Made by a program: the position numbers and the translations under genes. From Streptomyces natalensis ATCC 27448 (GTDB lineage Bacteria > Actinomycetota > Actinomycetes > Streptomycetales > Streptomycetaceae), in the NCBI RefSeq assembly GCF_000935125.1, contig NZ_JRKI01000034.1:558001-622000 (forward strand): DNA of 64,000 bases, given 5' to 3'. This document shows positions 16,713 through 25,223 of this stretch, in pieces (the stretch's first letter is position 1; each line of letters opens with the position of its first letter). The notes under the pieces were generated by a model that was not told the origin of the DNA, searched no databases, and saw only the letters and a list, made by a program, of their open reading frames with translations.

Positions 16713-19085
16713 TCAGTCCTCGTGGCCGAGTTGGAGGTCGCGTTCGGTGCGGCCGCCGCCGGCTACCTGGAGGACGGTGGCCACCGGCGGGTATCCGGCG
16801 GCGATGACGGTGTACTCGCCGGCCGAGAGGTCCACGAAGCGGAAGAGGCCGTCGGGGCCGGTGGTGGCGGTGTCGACGACGTTGCCGGCCGCGTCCAGCA
16901 GCGTCACCCGGGCGTCCTCCACCGGGCGGCCGCCGCCGGCCCGTACGGTGCCGCGCAGCACCGCGCCGCCGGCCAGCTCGATGTCCTGGCGGGTCTCGCG
17001 GGAGGCGTGGACGGTGACGGGGAGCGCGGCGGGCCGGAAGGCGGGGGCGCTGGAGGCGAGGGTGTATTCGCCGGCCACCAACTCCCCGATGACATAGCCG
17101 CCTTCGCGTCCGCTGCGGGTGGTGGCGACGACCTCGCCGCGGACGTCGGTGAGGGTGACCATGGCGTCGCGTACGGGGGTGCCGTCGCCGGTGGTGACGG
17201 TGCCGGCGAGGCGTCCGGCGCCGCCGAGCACCACGTCCAGCTCGACCGGCCGTTCGCCGACGGTGACGGTGACGGCCTGCGGCTGGTGGCCGCCCGCCGC
17301 CGCGATCAGGACGTACGAGCCGGCGCCGGGGGTGCCCAGCGCGTAGCGGCCGTCCTCGCCGGTGGCGCCACGTCCGACCTGCCGGCCGGCGACGTCGATG
17401 AGGGTGAGCGCGGCGCGCGGCACGATGGAGCCGTCGTGGTGCTGGACCGTGCCGCAGACCGGGACGCCGGCCGACGAGGGGGCGTAACCGGCGTGCGTGC
17501 CATAGGAGTTGGTGGCGGAGCGGGCCCTGGGCACACCGGCCCCGGAGTTCTCGGCGTCGCCGTACGGAAGGTGCGGCATCGGGGTGGCCGGCGTGGCGGG
17601 AGAGGTGTGGGACACCAGTGGTTTCTCTTTCAGGAAGAGGGCGAGCAGGAAACCCAGCGCGAGCAGCGGGGCGAGACAGCGGACGATCTCCGGCACGGCG
17701 TGCGCGGAGGCGGCGAGGGAGCCGCCGCGCAGTGCGGCGGGGAGGTGGGGGGTCAGTTGCCCGGCGAGGCGGGCGGTGGCGAGGGTGCAGAAGAGGGCCA
17801 CGCCGATGCTGCCGCCGAGCCATCGGGCGGTGGTGGTGGCGCGGCAGACGGCGCCGTAGCGGCAGGCGGAGTTGCGTACCGCGAGCACCAGCACGGGCAG
17901 GACGAAGCCGATGCCCAGGCCGAGCAGGCCGGTCCCCAGGCCGTGGGCGCCGTAGGGGGCGTCCTGCGCCGTGCGGGTCAGCAGCCAGATGCCCTCGGCG
18001 GCCACCGCGCAGCCGAGGACGGGGAAGATCCGGTGGTGGCCGGTGCGGACGATGAGCCGGCCGGAGACCAGGGTGGCGAGGACGATGCCGAGCAGCAGGG
18101 GCAGCGTCAGCAGGCCGGCGCCGGTGGCGCCGCCCGCCGTCCGGGCAAGGTCCGGCAGCCGGCCGAGGGCGCCGTGGAGGGCGAGGGCGACGACCGCGCC
18201 GACCGGAGCGGTGATGCTCACCAGGCAGTCGCGCAGCAGACGGGGCGGGAGGAGCGGCGCGGCGGCGAAGCGTTCGACGACGAGGAAGAGCAGGGCGGTG
18301 GCGAGCGCACCGGCACCGAGACCGAGGACGACCCGTGAGGTCCAGGCGTACGCGCCGCCGCCCCAACTGGCCAGCAGCCCGAGACAGATGGCGAACGCGG
18401 TCAGCAGCAGCGCGCCCGCGACGTCGCGCCGGGGCCGGGCGCCGGGCTTCGGCAGCCGGAGCCGGGCGGCGACGACGAGGAACGCCAGCACCCCGAAGGG
18501 CACCGTGAGGTAGCAGCCCCAGCGCCAGGAAGCGTGGTCGGCGAGGAGGCCGCCGGCCAACGGCCCGGCCACGAAGGCGAGTCCGAGGGCGACGGCGATC
18601 AGGCCCCGGCAGCGACGGCGGGAGCGGGGCGGGACGAGCGTGGCGGTGACCGCCAGGGCGCCGATCAGCAGACCGCCGCCGCCGAGGCCCTGGAGGGCGC
18701 GGAAGGCGAGCAGTTCGCCCATGGAGCCCGACCAGCCGGCCAGCGCCGAGCCGACGGTGAAGGCCAGGATCGCGAGGAGCAGGGCCGGTTTGCGGCCGAA
18801 GAGGTCGCCGAGGGCGCCGTGGACGGGCAGACCGAGGGCGGCGGCGAGCAGATACGCGGTGATCGCCCAGGGCGTCACCGGCAGTCCGTGCAGCTCACGG
18901 GCGATCGCGGGGAGGGCGGGGGCAAGGGCCGTCTGATCGAGGACCGCAAGCAGCAGCGCCGGCATCAGGCCGGCGAGCACCATGCGCGGCCGGCCGGAAC
19001 CGGGCGGCCCAGCTGCGCCGCCCGGTGTGGCCGCGGCCGGTACCGCGGCCCGTTCGCCCCGTACCGCCAGGGTGGTCCCGCCCAC
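16713..19085 (-). CDS. MFS transporter (DHA2-like) with three C-terminal Cna-B-like repeats
   Basis: Drug/proton antiporter-like membrane protein of 790 aa. Residues about 35-510 hold the 12-14 helix transporter, with DQTALAPALPAIARELHG and the loop GALGDLFGRKPALL as MFS signatures. The extra 280 residues carry three repeats of about 83 residues starting near 538, 624 and 708; each has G(x)V...G.PV.(D/E)A.VTL.D..G......TG.(D/E)G.Y and a GEY..(I/L) end, as in Cna-B or carboxypeptidase-regulatory-like beta-sandwiches. A linker (SHTSPATPATPMPHL) separates the two parts. The 216 bases upstream hold two copies of ATCAAGTACG 41 bp apart (19147 and 19188). The substrate is unknown. Confidence 0.9.
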   Translation of the reverse strand: MGGTTLAVRGERAAVPAAATPGGAAGPPGSGRPRMVLAGLMPALLLAVLDQTALAPALPAIARELHGLPVTPWAITAYLLAAALGLPVHGALGDLFGRKPALLLAILAFTVGSALAGWSGSMGELLAFRALQGLGGGGLLIGALAVTATLVPPRSRRRCRGLIAVALGLAFVAGPLAGGLLADHASWRWGCYLTVPFGVLAFLVVAARLRLPKPGARPRRDVAGALLLTAFAICLGLLASWGGGAYAWTSRVVLGLGAGALATALLFLVVERFAAAPLLPPRLLRDCLVSITAPVGAVVALALHGALGRLPDLARTAGGATGAGLLTLPLLLGIVLATLVSGRLIVRTGHHRIFPVLGCAVAAEGIWLLTRTAQDAPYGAHGLGTGLLGLGIGFVLPVLVLAVRNSACRYGAVCRATTTARWLGGSIGVALFCTLATARLAGQLTPHLPAALRGGSLAASAHAVPEIVRCLAPLLALGFLLALFLKEKPLVSHTSPATPATPMPHLPYGDAENSGAGVPRARSATNSYGTHAGYAPSSAGVPVCGTVQHHDGSIVPRAALTLIDVAGRQVGRGATGEDGRYALGTPGAGSYVLIAAAGGHQPQAVTVTVGERPVELDVVLGGAGRLAGTVTTGDGTPVRDAMVTLTDVRGEVVATTRSGREGGYVIGELVAGEYTLASSAPAFRPAALPVTVHASRETRQDIELAGGAVLRGTVRAGGGRPVEDARVTLLDAAGNVVDTATTGPDGLFRFVDLSAGEYTVIAAGYPPVATVLQVAGGGRTERDLQLGHED

Positions 19086-19301
19086 GTACTGCCTCCCTTG
19101 TCACACCTGCACCACCGCCCATTTCTCGCATCGGGCGTTAACGGCGATCAAGTACGACGAAAGGGGTCGTGCGGGGCGGGAAGGGACATCAAGTACGTTG
19201 CGCGGGACGCCCATTGGGCTCCCATCAGGCGTTTCCGTACGGGAGCGGTCCAGCGGACCGGACACCACGGCGCAACGGAAACCACCCGAACCGGTGACCG
19301 G

Positions 19302-19745
19302 CTACTTCTCCATCTCCCGGGCGAGGTTGGCGAGAATCGCGTCGTAGATCCGCGCGAGGCCCTTGGGTGCGAAGGTCCGCTCGAAGAAGCCGCCGATCCC
19401 ACCCGCGCCGTTCCAGGTGGTGGTGATCACGACGTTGGCGCGGCCCGCGCCCGCCGGGGTGACGACCCAGGTGGTCACCATGGAGGAGTTGCGGTCCTTC
19501 TCGACGAGCTGCCCGTCGGTGGGCTCGTCGACCTCCAGCAGGCAGTCGCGCACGCGCTTGCTGGTGGCCTGGAGCTTCCAGTGGACGAGCGTGCCCTTGC
19601 CGTCGCCGCCCTCGCGCACCTCGTACTCGCTGAAGTGCTCGGGCAGCAGCTTGTGGCGCATGCCGCTGTAGTCGGCGAGCGCATCGAAAACGTCCTCCGG
19701 GTCCGCCGCGATCTCACGCTGCGTGGTGGCCTCGACCTGGCCCAT
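19302..19745 (-). CDS. SRPBCC family protein (polyketide cyclase/dehydrase-like)
   Basis: Single-domain START/SRPBCC protein of 147 aa, predicted cytoplasmic. The N-terminus (QREIAADPEDVFDALADYS) and the C-terminal helix (LARIYDAILANLAREMEK) frame the hydrophobic pocket of the family. The ATG at 19745 has GGACGAC upstream; longer in-frame versions run through the neighbour's promoter. No ligand can be predicted. It is divergent from the radical SAM gene and lies 216 nt upstream of the MFS gene on the same strand. Confidence 0.85.
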   Translation of the reverse strand: MGQVEATTQREIAADPEDVFDALADYSGMRHKLLPEHFSEYEVREGGDGKGTLVHWKLQATSKRVRDCLLEVDEPTDGQLVEKDRNSSMVTTWVVTPAGAGRANVVITTTWNGAGGIGGFFERTFAPKGLARIYDAILANLAREMEK

Positions 19746-19846
19746 GTGTGTCGTCCTCCAGTACTCGGCTGCCGGTCCTGCGGTGCGCCGCCAAGCCAAC
19801 CACCACTGGGTGGCACGCCCAAAATCCGGGGCGACACCAGAGAAGG

Positions 19847-19864
19847 GAACAGATGTTCTATTAT
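19847..19864 (+). promoter_or_regulatory. Probable LexA (SOS) box overlapping the radical SAM promoter
   Basis: GAAC-AGAT-GTTC (19847-19858) matches the Gram-positive/actinobacterial SOS box GAAC-N4-GTTC. A good -10 box, TATTAT (19859-19864), follows at once, so bound LexA would cover the promoter. Confidence 0.6.
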
Positions 19865-19902
19865 GGAGCCGGGGGGCTCGACCGGACCCCGAAGGAGGCC
19901 CG

Positions 19903-20916
19903 ATGCGCTGGGACAATCTGGGCGAAAGCCCTGCCGCGCTGTTCGGTACGGACGTCGTCAGCCGGACGATCGACACCCCCGAATTCCGCGGCATCACCTT
20001 CCACGAAGTGCGCGCCCGCTCGATCCTCAACCGCGTCCCGGGCGCCTCCCGGATGCCGTTCGAATGGACCGTGAACCCGTACCGGGGGTGCAGCCACGCC
20101 TGCGTCTACTGCTTCGCCCGCAAGACCCACAGCTATCTGGACCTCGACACGGGGCTCGGCTTCGACTCGCAGATCGTGGTGAAGGTCAACGCCCCCGACC
20201 TGCTGCGCCGCGAGCTGACCGCGCGGCGCTGGCGCGGCGAGCACATAGCCATGGGAACGAACGTCGACTGCTACCAGCGGGCGGAGGGCCGATACGCCCT
20301 CATGCCCGGGATCCTTACGGCGCTGCGCGACCACGCCAACCCGTTCTCCGTCCTCACCAAGGGCACGCTGATCCTGCGCGACCTGGAACTGCTGCGGCAG
20401 GCCGCCGAGGTCACCGACGTCGGCATCTCCGTCTCCGTCGGCTTCCTGGACCACGCCCTGTGGCGCACCGTCGAACCGGGCACACCCGCGCCCGAGCGCC
20501 GCCTCGACGTGGTGCGCACGCTCACCGCGCACGGCATCACGTGCGGGGTCCTGATGGCGCCGGTCATCCCCTTCCTCGGTGACGCACCCGACCAGCTACG
20601 GGCCACGGTCCGCGCCATAGCCGATGCGGGGGCCGCCTCGGTCACCCCGCTCGTCCTGCACCTGCGCCCCGGCGCCCGGGAATGGTTCATGACGTGGCTG
20701 GGCCGCCATCACCCGCACCTCGTACGGCGCTACGAGCGCCTGTATGCCGGGGGCTCTTACGCCCCCACGTGGTACCAGCGGGGCGTGACCCGGCAGGTGC
20801 ACGAGCTCGCGGCCGAGTACGGCGTGGGGCCGTACCGGCCCGGTGAGCACCGGGGGGTCGCCGCCCCCGAGTCGCCGACGCGGCCGGCGGATCCCACGCA
20901 GCTGTCGTTGTTGTGA
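19903..20916 (+). CDS. Rv2578c-family radical SAM protein
   Basis: Radical SAM enzyme of 337 aa. The [4Fe-4S] ligating motif CSHACVYC (CxxxCxxC) lies at about residue 62, preceded by WTVNPYRGC. The partner segments SVLTKGTLILRDLELL and GFLDHALWRTVEPGTPAPERR fit spore photoproduct lyase-like or Rv2578c relatives. The ATG at 19903 has GAAGGAGG upstream, and longer in-frame starts lie across the promoter. A LexA-type box overlaps the promoter, suggesting a link to DNA damage. The substrate is unknown. It is followed by a long inverted repeat and a convergent gene. Confidence 0.9.
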   Translation: MRWDNLGESPAALFGTDVVSRTIDTPEFRGITFHEVRARSILNRVPGASRMPFEWTVNPYRGCSHACVYCFARKTHSYLDLDTGLGFDSQIVVKVNAPDLLRRELTARRWRGEHIAMGTNVDCYQRAEGRYALMPGILTALRDHANPFSVLTKGTLILRDLELLRQAAEVTDVGISVSVGFLDHALWRTVEPGTPAPERRLDVVRTLTAHGITCGVLMAPVIPFLGDAPDQLRATVRAIADAGAASVTPLVLHLRPGAREWFMTWLGRHHPHLVRRYERLYAGGSYAPTWYQRGVTRQVHELAAEYGVGPYRPGEHRGVAAPESPTRPADPTQLSLL

Positions 20917-21274
20917 CCCCACGTTGTCGGCCGTCCCGCCGTGGGTGTTTGCCGCCGTTGCGCCTGCGGCGGGCGTGGGTTGTACGGGTGCGGTGCCACG
21001 CCTCCGGACTTCGTCCTGCGGCCCGGCCCCTCCCCGTTGGGGGTGGGAGAAAACCAGTGGGGGTGCACGTGGGCGGTCGGATGCCGCTTGTCGATCGCGT
21101 CATACGGAACCGGACATACGACGCCCGCCCCCACCGGCCTTCTACCCCCCACCCACGGGAGGGGCCGCGCCGCAGGACGAAGTCCGGAGGCGGGGCACCG
21201 CCCCCGTACACCCCACGCCCGCCGCAGGCGCAACGGCGAGAACACACCGCGGCGCCGCAGACAAAAACGTGGGG
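20917..21274. repeat. Long inverted repeat between convergent genes
   Basis: Two arms of 81 bp, 20954-21034 and 21157-21237, are reverse complements at 77 of 81 positions. Weaker similarity extends outward on both sides (CCCCACG near 20917; CGTGGGG ending at 21274) and inward. About 120 bases separate the cores. Each arm contains its own GCCGC/GCGGC hairpin. It fills the whole gap between the radical SAM and HEAT-repeat genes. Apparent reading frames here encode near-identical peptides on both strands because of the symmetry and are not genes. Confidence 0.9.
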
Positions 21275-21302
21275 AGAAACCCGCCACGGCGGGACCGTGG
21301 GA

Positions 21303-21899
21303 CTAAACGCCCAAGCGAGCCAGCGCCGCCGCGGCCGCCGCCGCCAACCGAGGGTGCGCCGCCGCAGCCGTGAGCGTGGGGACCGCGCGCCGGTCGCCGA
21401 GCGCGGCCAGGCCCTCCACGCAGGCGAGGGCGACGCGCCAATAGGGGGTGTTCGGGGTGAGGAGGCGATCGAGCGTGGCGATCAGGGCCGGTACGGACTG
21501 CGGTGCGCGGAGTTCGGCGAGCAGCCGGACGGGGTGCAAGGCGTAGGCGGTGCGCAGCGGATTGGTGGCGAGGGCGGCCGCGGCACGGGCGGTGCGGGGG
21601 TCGCCGAGGCGGCCGAGGGCGTGCGCGGCGGTGGCGCAGCGGACCGGTTCGCGGTAGTTCAGCAGCAGCACCAGCGTCTCGAAGGCGCGTTTGTCGCCGG
21701 CGCAGCCGAGGACGAAAGCCGCGATCTCCCGGGCCCACAGGGGCCGTTCGACGGCGACCAGCATCCGGGCCAGTTCGTCGCGGGCGGCCGGGGTGTTCTT
21801 GCGGGCCAGTGCGAGCAGCCGCTCGTAGGCGGCCAGATCGTCCGGGGAGCGGAGCTCGGCCCGCACCCGGTCCGTCAACTCGTGGAATTCCTCTTCCAT
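21303..21899 (-). CDS. HEAT-repeat protein
   Basis: All-helical repeat protein of 198 aa, predicted cytoplasmic. Repeated helical pairs include ATAAHALGRLGDPRTARAAA, SVPALIATLDRLL and ALACVEGLAALGDRRAVPTL, the pattern of HEAT/PBS-lyase-like scaffolds. No catalytic motif is visible, so it probably acts in protein-protein contact. The ATG at 21899 follows a GGAGGGAAGCG sequence on its strand. Relatives are sometimes mislabelled as an enzyme; nothing here supports that. It converges with the radical SAM gene across the long inverted repeat. Confidence 0.82.
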   Translation of the reverse strand: MEEEFHELTDRVRAELRSPDDLAAYERLLALARKNTPAARDELARMLVAVERPLWAREIAAFVLGCAGDKRAFETLVLLLNYREPVRCATAAHALGRLGDPRTARAAAALATNPLRTAYALHPVRLLAELRAPQSVPALIATLDRLLTPNTPYWRVALACVEGLAALGDRRAVPTLTAAAAHPRLAAAAAAALARLGV

Positions 21900-22317
21900 T
21901 TGTCGCTTCCCTCCCGCCGGGCCGTCCCGGGTGACGACGACGTGGCCTGCACCACAGCCTAATGACCCGCACTACCCCTGGCGCTTCGGTTACCCACCGG
22001 TTAACCTGCTGGGACGGGCAGCACCCCTGCTCGGGCGGCCGGTGACGCAGCCGCCAGTAAATGAAGTCGGTTCGAAGTCGGTTCGGCACCGCACTCAGCA
22101 CGACATTGCAGGAGCACACGGCACGGCCCCGGGACAGGGCCCGCCGCGACTCCCGCCCCGTCGGCGCTCCCCGTGACGCTGCGGCTTTTTGCGGCATTTC
22201 CGCCGTATCCCTCTGGCCGCTGTGCGCTGCGTACGGCCGCGTCGGTGCGACCCCTCCGTTTGTCGTCCCAGTCGTCACTTCTCCCCTGCCTCAGGGGAAC
22301 ACCCTTGGAGTCTCGCG
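21900..22317 (+). other. Divergent intergenic region with an 11-bp tandem repeat
   Basis: This 418-base gap between the HEAT gene and the 3-hydroxyacyl-CoA dehydrogenase has no supportable gene. It contains GAAGTCGGTTC twice in tandem (22063-22073 and 22074-22084) and a GGTTA/TAACC dyad near 21987-22005. Either could be a regulator site for the dehydrogenase. Confidence 0.4.
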
Positions 22318-24138
22318 ATGGGCCCTTCGTCCACCCCTGATCTCTCGACCGAAGTCATTCCCCTGTCCCTTTCCACGGTGGCCGTCGTCGGCCTGGGCAC
22401 CATGGGCACCGGTATCGCCGAGGTGCTGACCCGCGCCGGCCGCGAGGTCATCGGCATCGACACCGACCAGGCCGCGGCCCGCCAGGCCGTCGCCTCCCTG
22501 GAGGCCGCCACCGCCCGCGCCGTGCAGCGCGAGCGGATCAGCGAGCGGGAGCGGCAGGGCATCCTGGCCCGCTTCCGCACCTTCTCCGACCTCCAGGCCG
22601 CCGCGGAGGCCGATCTCGTCATCGAGGTGGTGCCGGAGAACTACGAGCTCAAGCGCCAGGTCTTCGCCGAACTGGACGCCGTCGTGCGCCCCGACGCGAT
22701 CCTGGCCACCGGCACCAACGCGCTGTCGGTGACCCGGCTGGCCGCCGACTCGCAGCGCCCCGAGCGGGTGCTCGGCGTGCACTTCTTCAACCCGGCCCCG
22801 GCCATGAAGCTGGTCGAGGTGGTCTCCTCGGTGCTCACTGCACCGGCCGCGGTCGCCGCCGTCACCCAGCTCGCCCGTGACCTGGGCAAGGACCCCATCG
22901 CGGTGGGCGACCGCCCCGGCTTCGTCGCCGACGGTCTGCTCTTCGGCTACCTGAACCAGGCCGCCGCGATGTACGAGTCCAAGTACGCCACCCGCGAGGA
23001 CATCGACGCCGCGATGCGGCTGGGCTGCGGCCTGCCGATGGGCCCGCTCGCCCTGCTCGACCTGATCGGCGTGGACACCGCCCGTACGGTCCTGGAGGCC
23101 ATGTACGCCGAGTCGCACGACCGGCTGCACGCCCCCGCGCCGATCCTGGGGCAGCTGGCCGAGGCCGGGCTGACCGGCCGTAAGGCGGGCCGCGGCTTCT
23201 ACACGTACGAGGCGCCGGGCAGCCCTACGGTCGTGCCGGACGCGGAGAGCCCCGCGGCCGACGGCGCGCTCGGTGCGGGCCGTACGGTCACCAGCGTGGG
23301 CGTCGCCGGCTCCGGGACGATGGCCAGCGGTATCGCCGAGGTCTTCGCCAAGGCGGGCTTCGACGTCGTCCTGGCCGCCCGCAGCCTGGAGAAGGCGGAG
23401 AAGGCCAAGGCCCGGATCACCAAGTCCCTGGACCGCTCGGTGAGCAAGGGCCGGATGACCGCCGAGGCGCGCGACGCCGCGCTGGCCGCGATCACCCCGG
23501 CCGGTTCGCTCGACGCCTTCGCCGAGGTCGATCTGGCCGTCGAGGCGGTGGCCGAGGACCTGGAGGTCAAGCAGCAGCTCTTCGCCACCCTGGACAAGGT
23601 CTGCAAGCCGGGTGCCGTGCTGGCCACGACCACCTCGTCGCTGCCGGTGGTGGCCTGCGCCCGCGCCACCTCGCGTCCGCAGGACGTCATCGGGATGCAC
23701 TTCTTCAACCCGGCCCCGGCCATGAAGCTGGTCGAGGTGGTCCGTACGGTCCTGACGGCCGACGACGTCCACGCCACCGTCCGCGCGGTGTGTGCCAAGG
23801 TCCGCAAGCACGCCGTGGACTGCGGCGACCGGGCCGGCTTCATCGTGAACGCGCTGCTGTTTCCGTACCTCAACAACGCGATCAAGATGGTGCAGGAGCA
23901 CTACGCCTCGCTGGACGACATCGACGCCGCCATGAAGCTCGGCGGCGGCTACCCGATGGGCCCGTTCGAACTCCTCGACGTCGTCGGGCTGGACGTCTCC
24001 CTGGCCATCGAGAAGGTGCTGCACGCCGAGTTCCGCGACCCGGGCCTGGCCCCGGCGCCGCTGCTGGAGCACCTCGTCGCGGCGGGCTGCCTCGGCCGCA
24101 AGACCGGCCGCGGCTTCCGTGAGTACGCCAAGCGCTGA
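22318..24138 (+). CDS. 3-Hydroxyacyl-CoA dehydrogenase, two tandem domains
   Basis: NAD-dependent 3-hydroxybutyryl/3-hydroxyacyl-CoA dehydrogenase of 606 aa made of two full copies. Each copy has a Rossmann motif (VGLGTMGTGIAEV and VAGSGTMASGIAEV), the NAD-side HFFNPAPAMKLVEVV segment and a C-terminal dimer domain (KAGRGFYTYE; KTGRGFREYAKR). The ATG at 22318 has TTGGAG upstream. It could supply crotonyl-CoA precursor for the ccr operon or act in beta-oxidation and butyrate metabolism. It sits just before the TetR regulator and the ethylmalonyl-CoA genes. Whether both domains are active is not known. Confidence 0.93.
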   Translation: MGPSSTPDLSTEVIPLSLSTVAVVGLGTMGTGIAEVLTRAGREVIGIDTDQAAARQAVASLEAATARAVQRERISERERQGILARFRTFSDLQAAAEADLVIEVVPENYELKRQVFAELDAVVRPDAILATGTNALSVTRLAADSQRPERVLGVHFFNPAPAMKLVEVVSSVLTAPAAVAAVTQLARDLGKDPIAVGDRPGFVADGLLFGYLNQAAAMYESKYATREDIDAAMRLGCGLPMGPLALLDLIGVDTARTVLEAMYAESHDRLHAPAPILGQLAEAGLTGRKAGRGFYTYEAPGSPTVVPDAESPAADGALGAGRTVTSVGVAGSGTMASGIAEVFAKAGFDVVLAARSLEKAEKAKARITKSLDRSVSKGRMTAEARDAALAAITPAGSLDAFAEVDLAVEAVAEDLEVKQQLFATLDKVCKPGAVLATTTSSLPVVACARATSRPQDVIGMHFFNPAPAMKLVEVVRTVLTADDVHATVRAVCAKVRKHAVDCGDRAGFIVNALLFPYLNNAIKMVQEHYASLDDIDAAMKLGGGYPMGPFELLDVVGLDVSLAIEKVLHAEFRDPGLAPAPLLEHLVAAGCLGRKTGRGFREYAKR

Positions 24139-24150
24139 CGGGACGGGGCA

Positions 24151-24171
24151 CCCCCGGCCACGCGCCGGGGG
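24151..24171 (+). terminator. Terminator after the 3-hydroxyacyl-CoA dehydrogenase gene
   Basis: CCCCCGGC (24151-24158) pairs with GCCGGGGG (24164-24171) around a 5-nt loop, 12 nt after the stop codon. Confidence 0.6.
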
Positions 24172-24280
24172 GCCGTGGGGCGGACTGCTGGAGCCTTCGG
24201 CCGGCGGTCCGTCCCAGGTCAGGGGGGCGCGGCCGGTACCTGATGCCGCAGGCCGAGTAAATATGCAGTACCGTCCCCAC

Positions 24281-25084
24281 ATGTCCCAGCCCGCTCGTAC
24301 GCCGACCTCCGACGCCACCGACACCAGCACTCCCGGCTCCCGCCGCGCGGCCGCCCAACGGCTCAAAATGCGCCGCGAACTGTCGGCTGCGGCCATGGAG
24401 CTGTTCGCGACCAAGGGCTACGAGGCGACCACGGTCGACGAGATCGCGGCCGCCGCCGGGGTCGCCCGCCGGACCTTCTTCCGCCACTTCCGCTCCAAGG
24501 AAGAGGCGATCTTCCCCGACCACGACGACACCCTCGTGCGCGCCGAGGCCGTCCTGGATGCCGCGCCGCCGCACGAGAACCCGCTCGACACGGTCTGCCG
24601 CGGCATCAAGGAGGTCATGCGGATGTACGCGGCCGCACCGGCCGTCTCCGTCGCCCGCTACCGCCTCACCCGTGAGGTGCCCACCCTGCGCGAGGCCGAG
24701 ATCGCCTCGGTCGCCCGCTACGAGCGCCTCTTCACCCGTTATCTTCTGGGCCACTTCGACGAGGGCGCCCACCGCGAGGGCGACGACGACCCGTTGCTCG
24801 CCGAGGTCGCCGCTTCCGCCGTGGTCACCGCCCACAACCACGTTCTGCGCCGCTGGCTGCGGGCCGGCGCCGAGGGCGACGTCGAGGCCCAGCTCGACCA
24901 TGCCTTCGAGATCGTCCGCGAGACCTTCGGCACCGGCATCGGCGCGGGCCGCACCACCTCCGGAGAGCCGGCCGCCCCCGCTTCCGTCTCCCGGGCGGGC
25001 GAGGTCCTGGTGGCCGTGGCCCGTACGGATGCGCCGCTGGACGAGGTCATGCGCACGATCGAGCGGGCGCTGAAGAAGCGCTGA
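24281..25084 (+). CDS. TetR family regulator next to the ethylmalonyl-CoA operon
   Basis: TetR/AcrR regulator of 267 aa. The DNA-binding domain runs from MRRELSAAAMELFATKGYEA through TTVDEIAAAAGVARRTFFRHF, then a helical ligand domain and a long C-terminal extension of about 50 residues ending MRTIERALKKR. I chose the ATG at 24281; an in-frame ATG at 24263 is possible, and neither has a clear ribosome site, so the message may be leaderless. It lies just before ccr, and a 25-bp near-perfect palindrome sits between them, so it is a good candidate for acyl-CoA-responsive control of the pathway. Confidence 0.87.
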   Translation: MSQPARTPTSDATDTSTPGSRRAAAQRLKMRRELSAAAMELFATKGYEATTVDEIAAAAGVARRTFFRHFRSKEEAIFPDHDDTLVRAEAVLDAAPPHENPLDTVCRGIKEVMRMYAAAPAVSVARYRLTREVPTLREAEIASVARYERLFTRYLLGHFDEGAHREGDDDPLLAEVAASAVVTAHNHVLRRWLRAGAEGDVEAQLDHAFEIVRETFGTGIGAGRTTSGEPAAPASVSRAGEVLVAVARTDAPLDEVMRTIERALKKR

Positions 25085-25106
25085 GGGGCGCCTCCACACC
25101 ACAGAA

Positions 25107-25147
25107 CCGCAGCCCGTCCAGCCGCCGAGGCGCTGGGCGGGCTGCGG
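25107..25147 (+). terminator. Terminator after tetR
   Basis: CCGCAGCCCGTCCAGC (25107-25122) pairs with GCTGGGCGGGCTGCGG (25132-25147), with one G-U pair and a 9-nt loop. It isolates tetR from the ccr promoter. Confidence 0.8.
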
Positions 25148-25154
25148 CGTTTAC

Positions 25155-25179
25155 GCGATGAACGATCATCGTTGATCGC
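25155..25179. promoter_or_regulatory. 25-bp palindrome, probable TetR operator
   Basis: The left half GCGATGAACGAT and the right half ATCGTTGATCGC flank a central C and match with a single mismatch in 12. The inner core AACGATCATCGTT is perfect. Length and symmetry fit a TetR dimer-pair site. It lies 60 bp upstream of the probable ccr -35 box. Confidence 0.65.
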
Positions 25180-25223
25180 TCATTGCGCTCATCTGAACGC
25201 CAAGTTTCTCAAGCGAGAAATTC

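Noticed and set aside
20757..21962. Several overlapping frames on both strands with the recurring peptide TPPDFVLRPGPSPLGVGE
   Set aside because: The similarity between strands is produced by the long inverted repeat; there is no independent coding evidence.
22189..22317. Earlier start for the 3-hydroxyacyl-CoA dehydrogenase
   Set aside because: The extension is outside the family length and has no ribosome site, while 22318 has GGAG at correct spacing.
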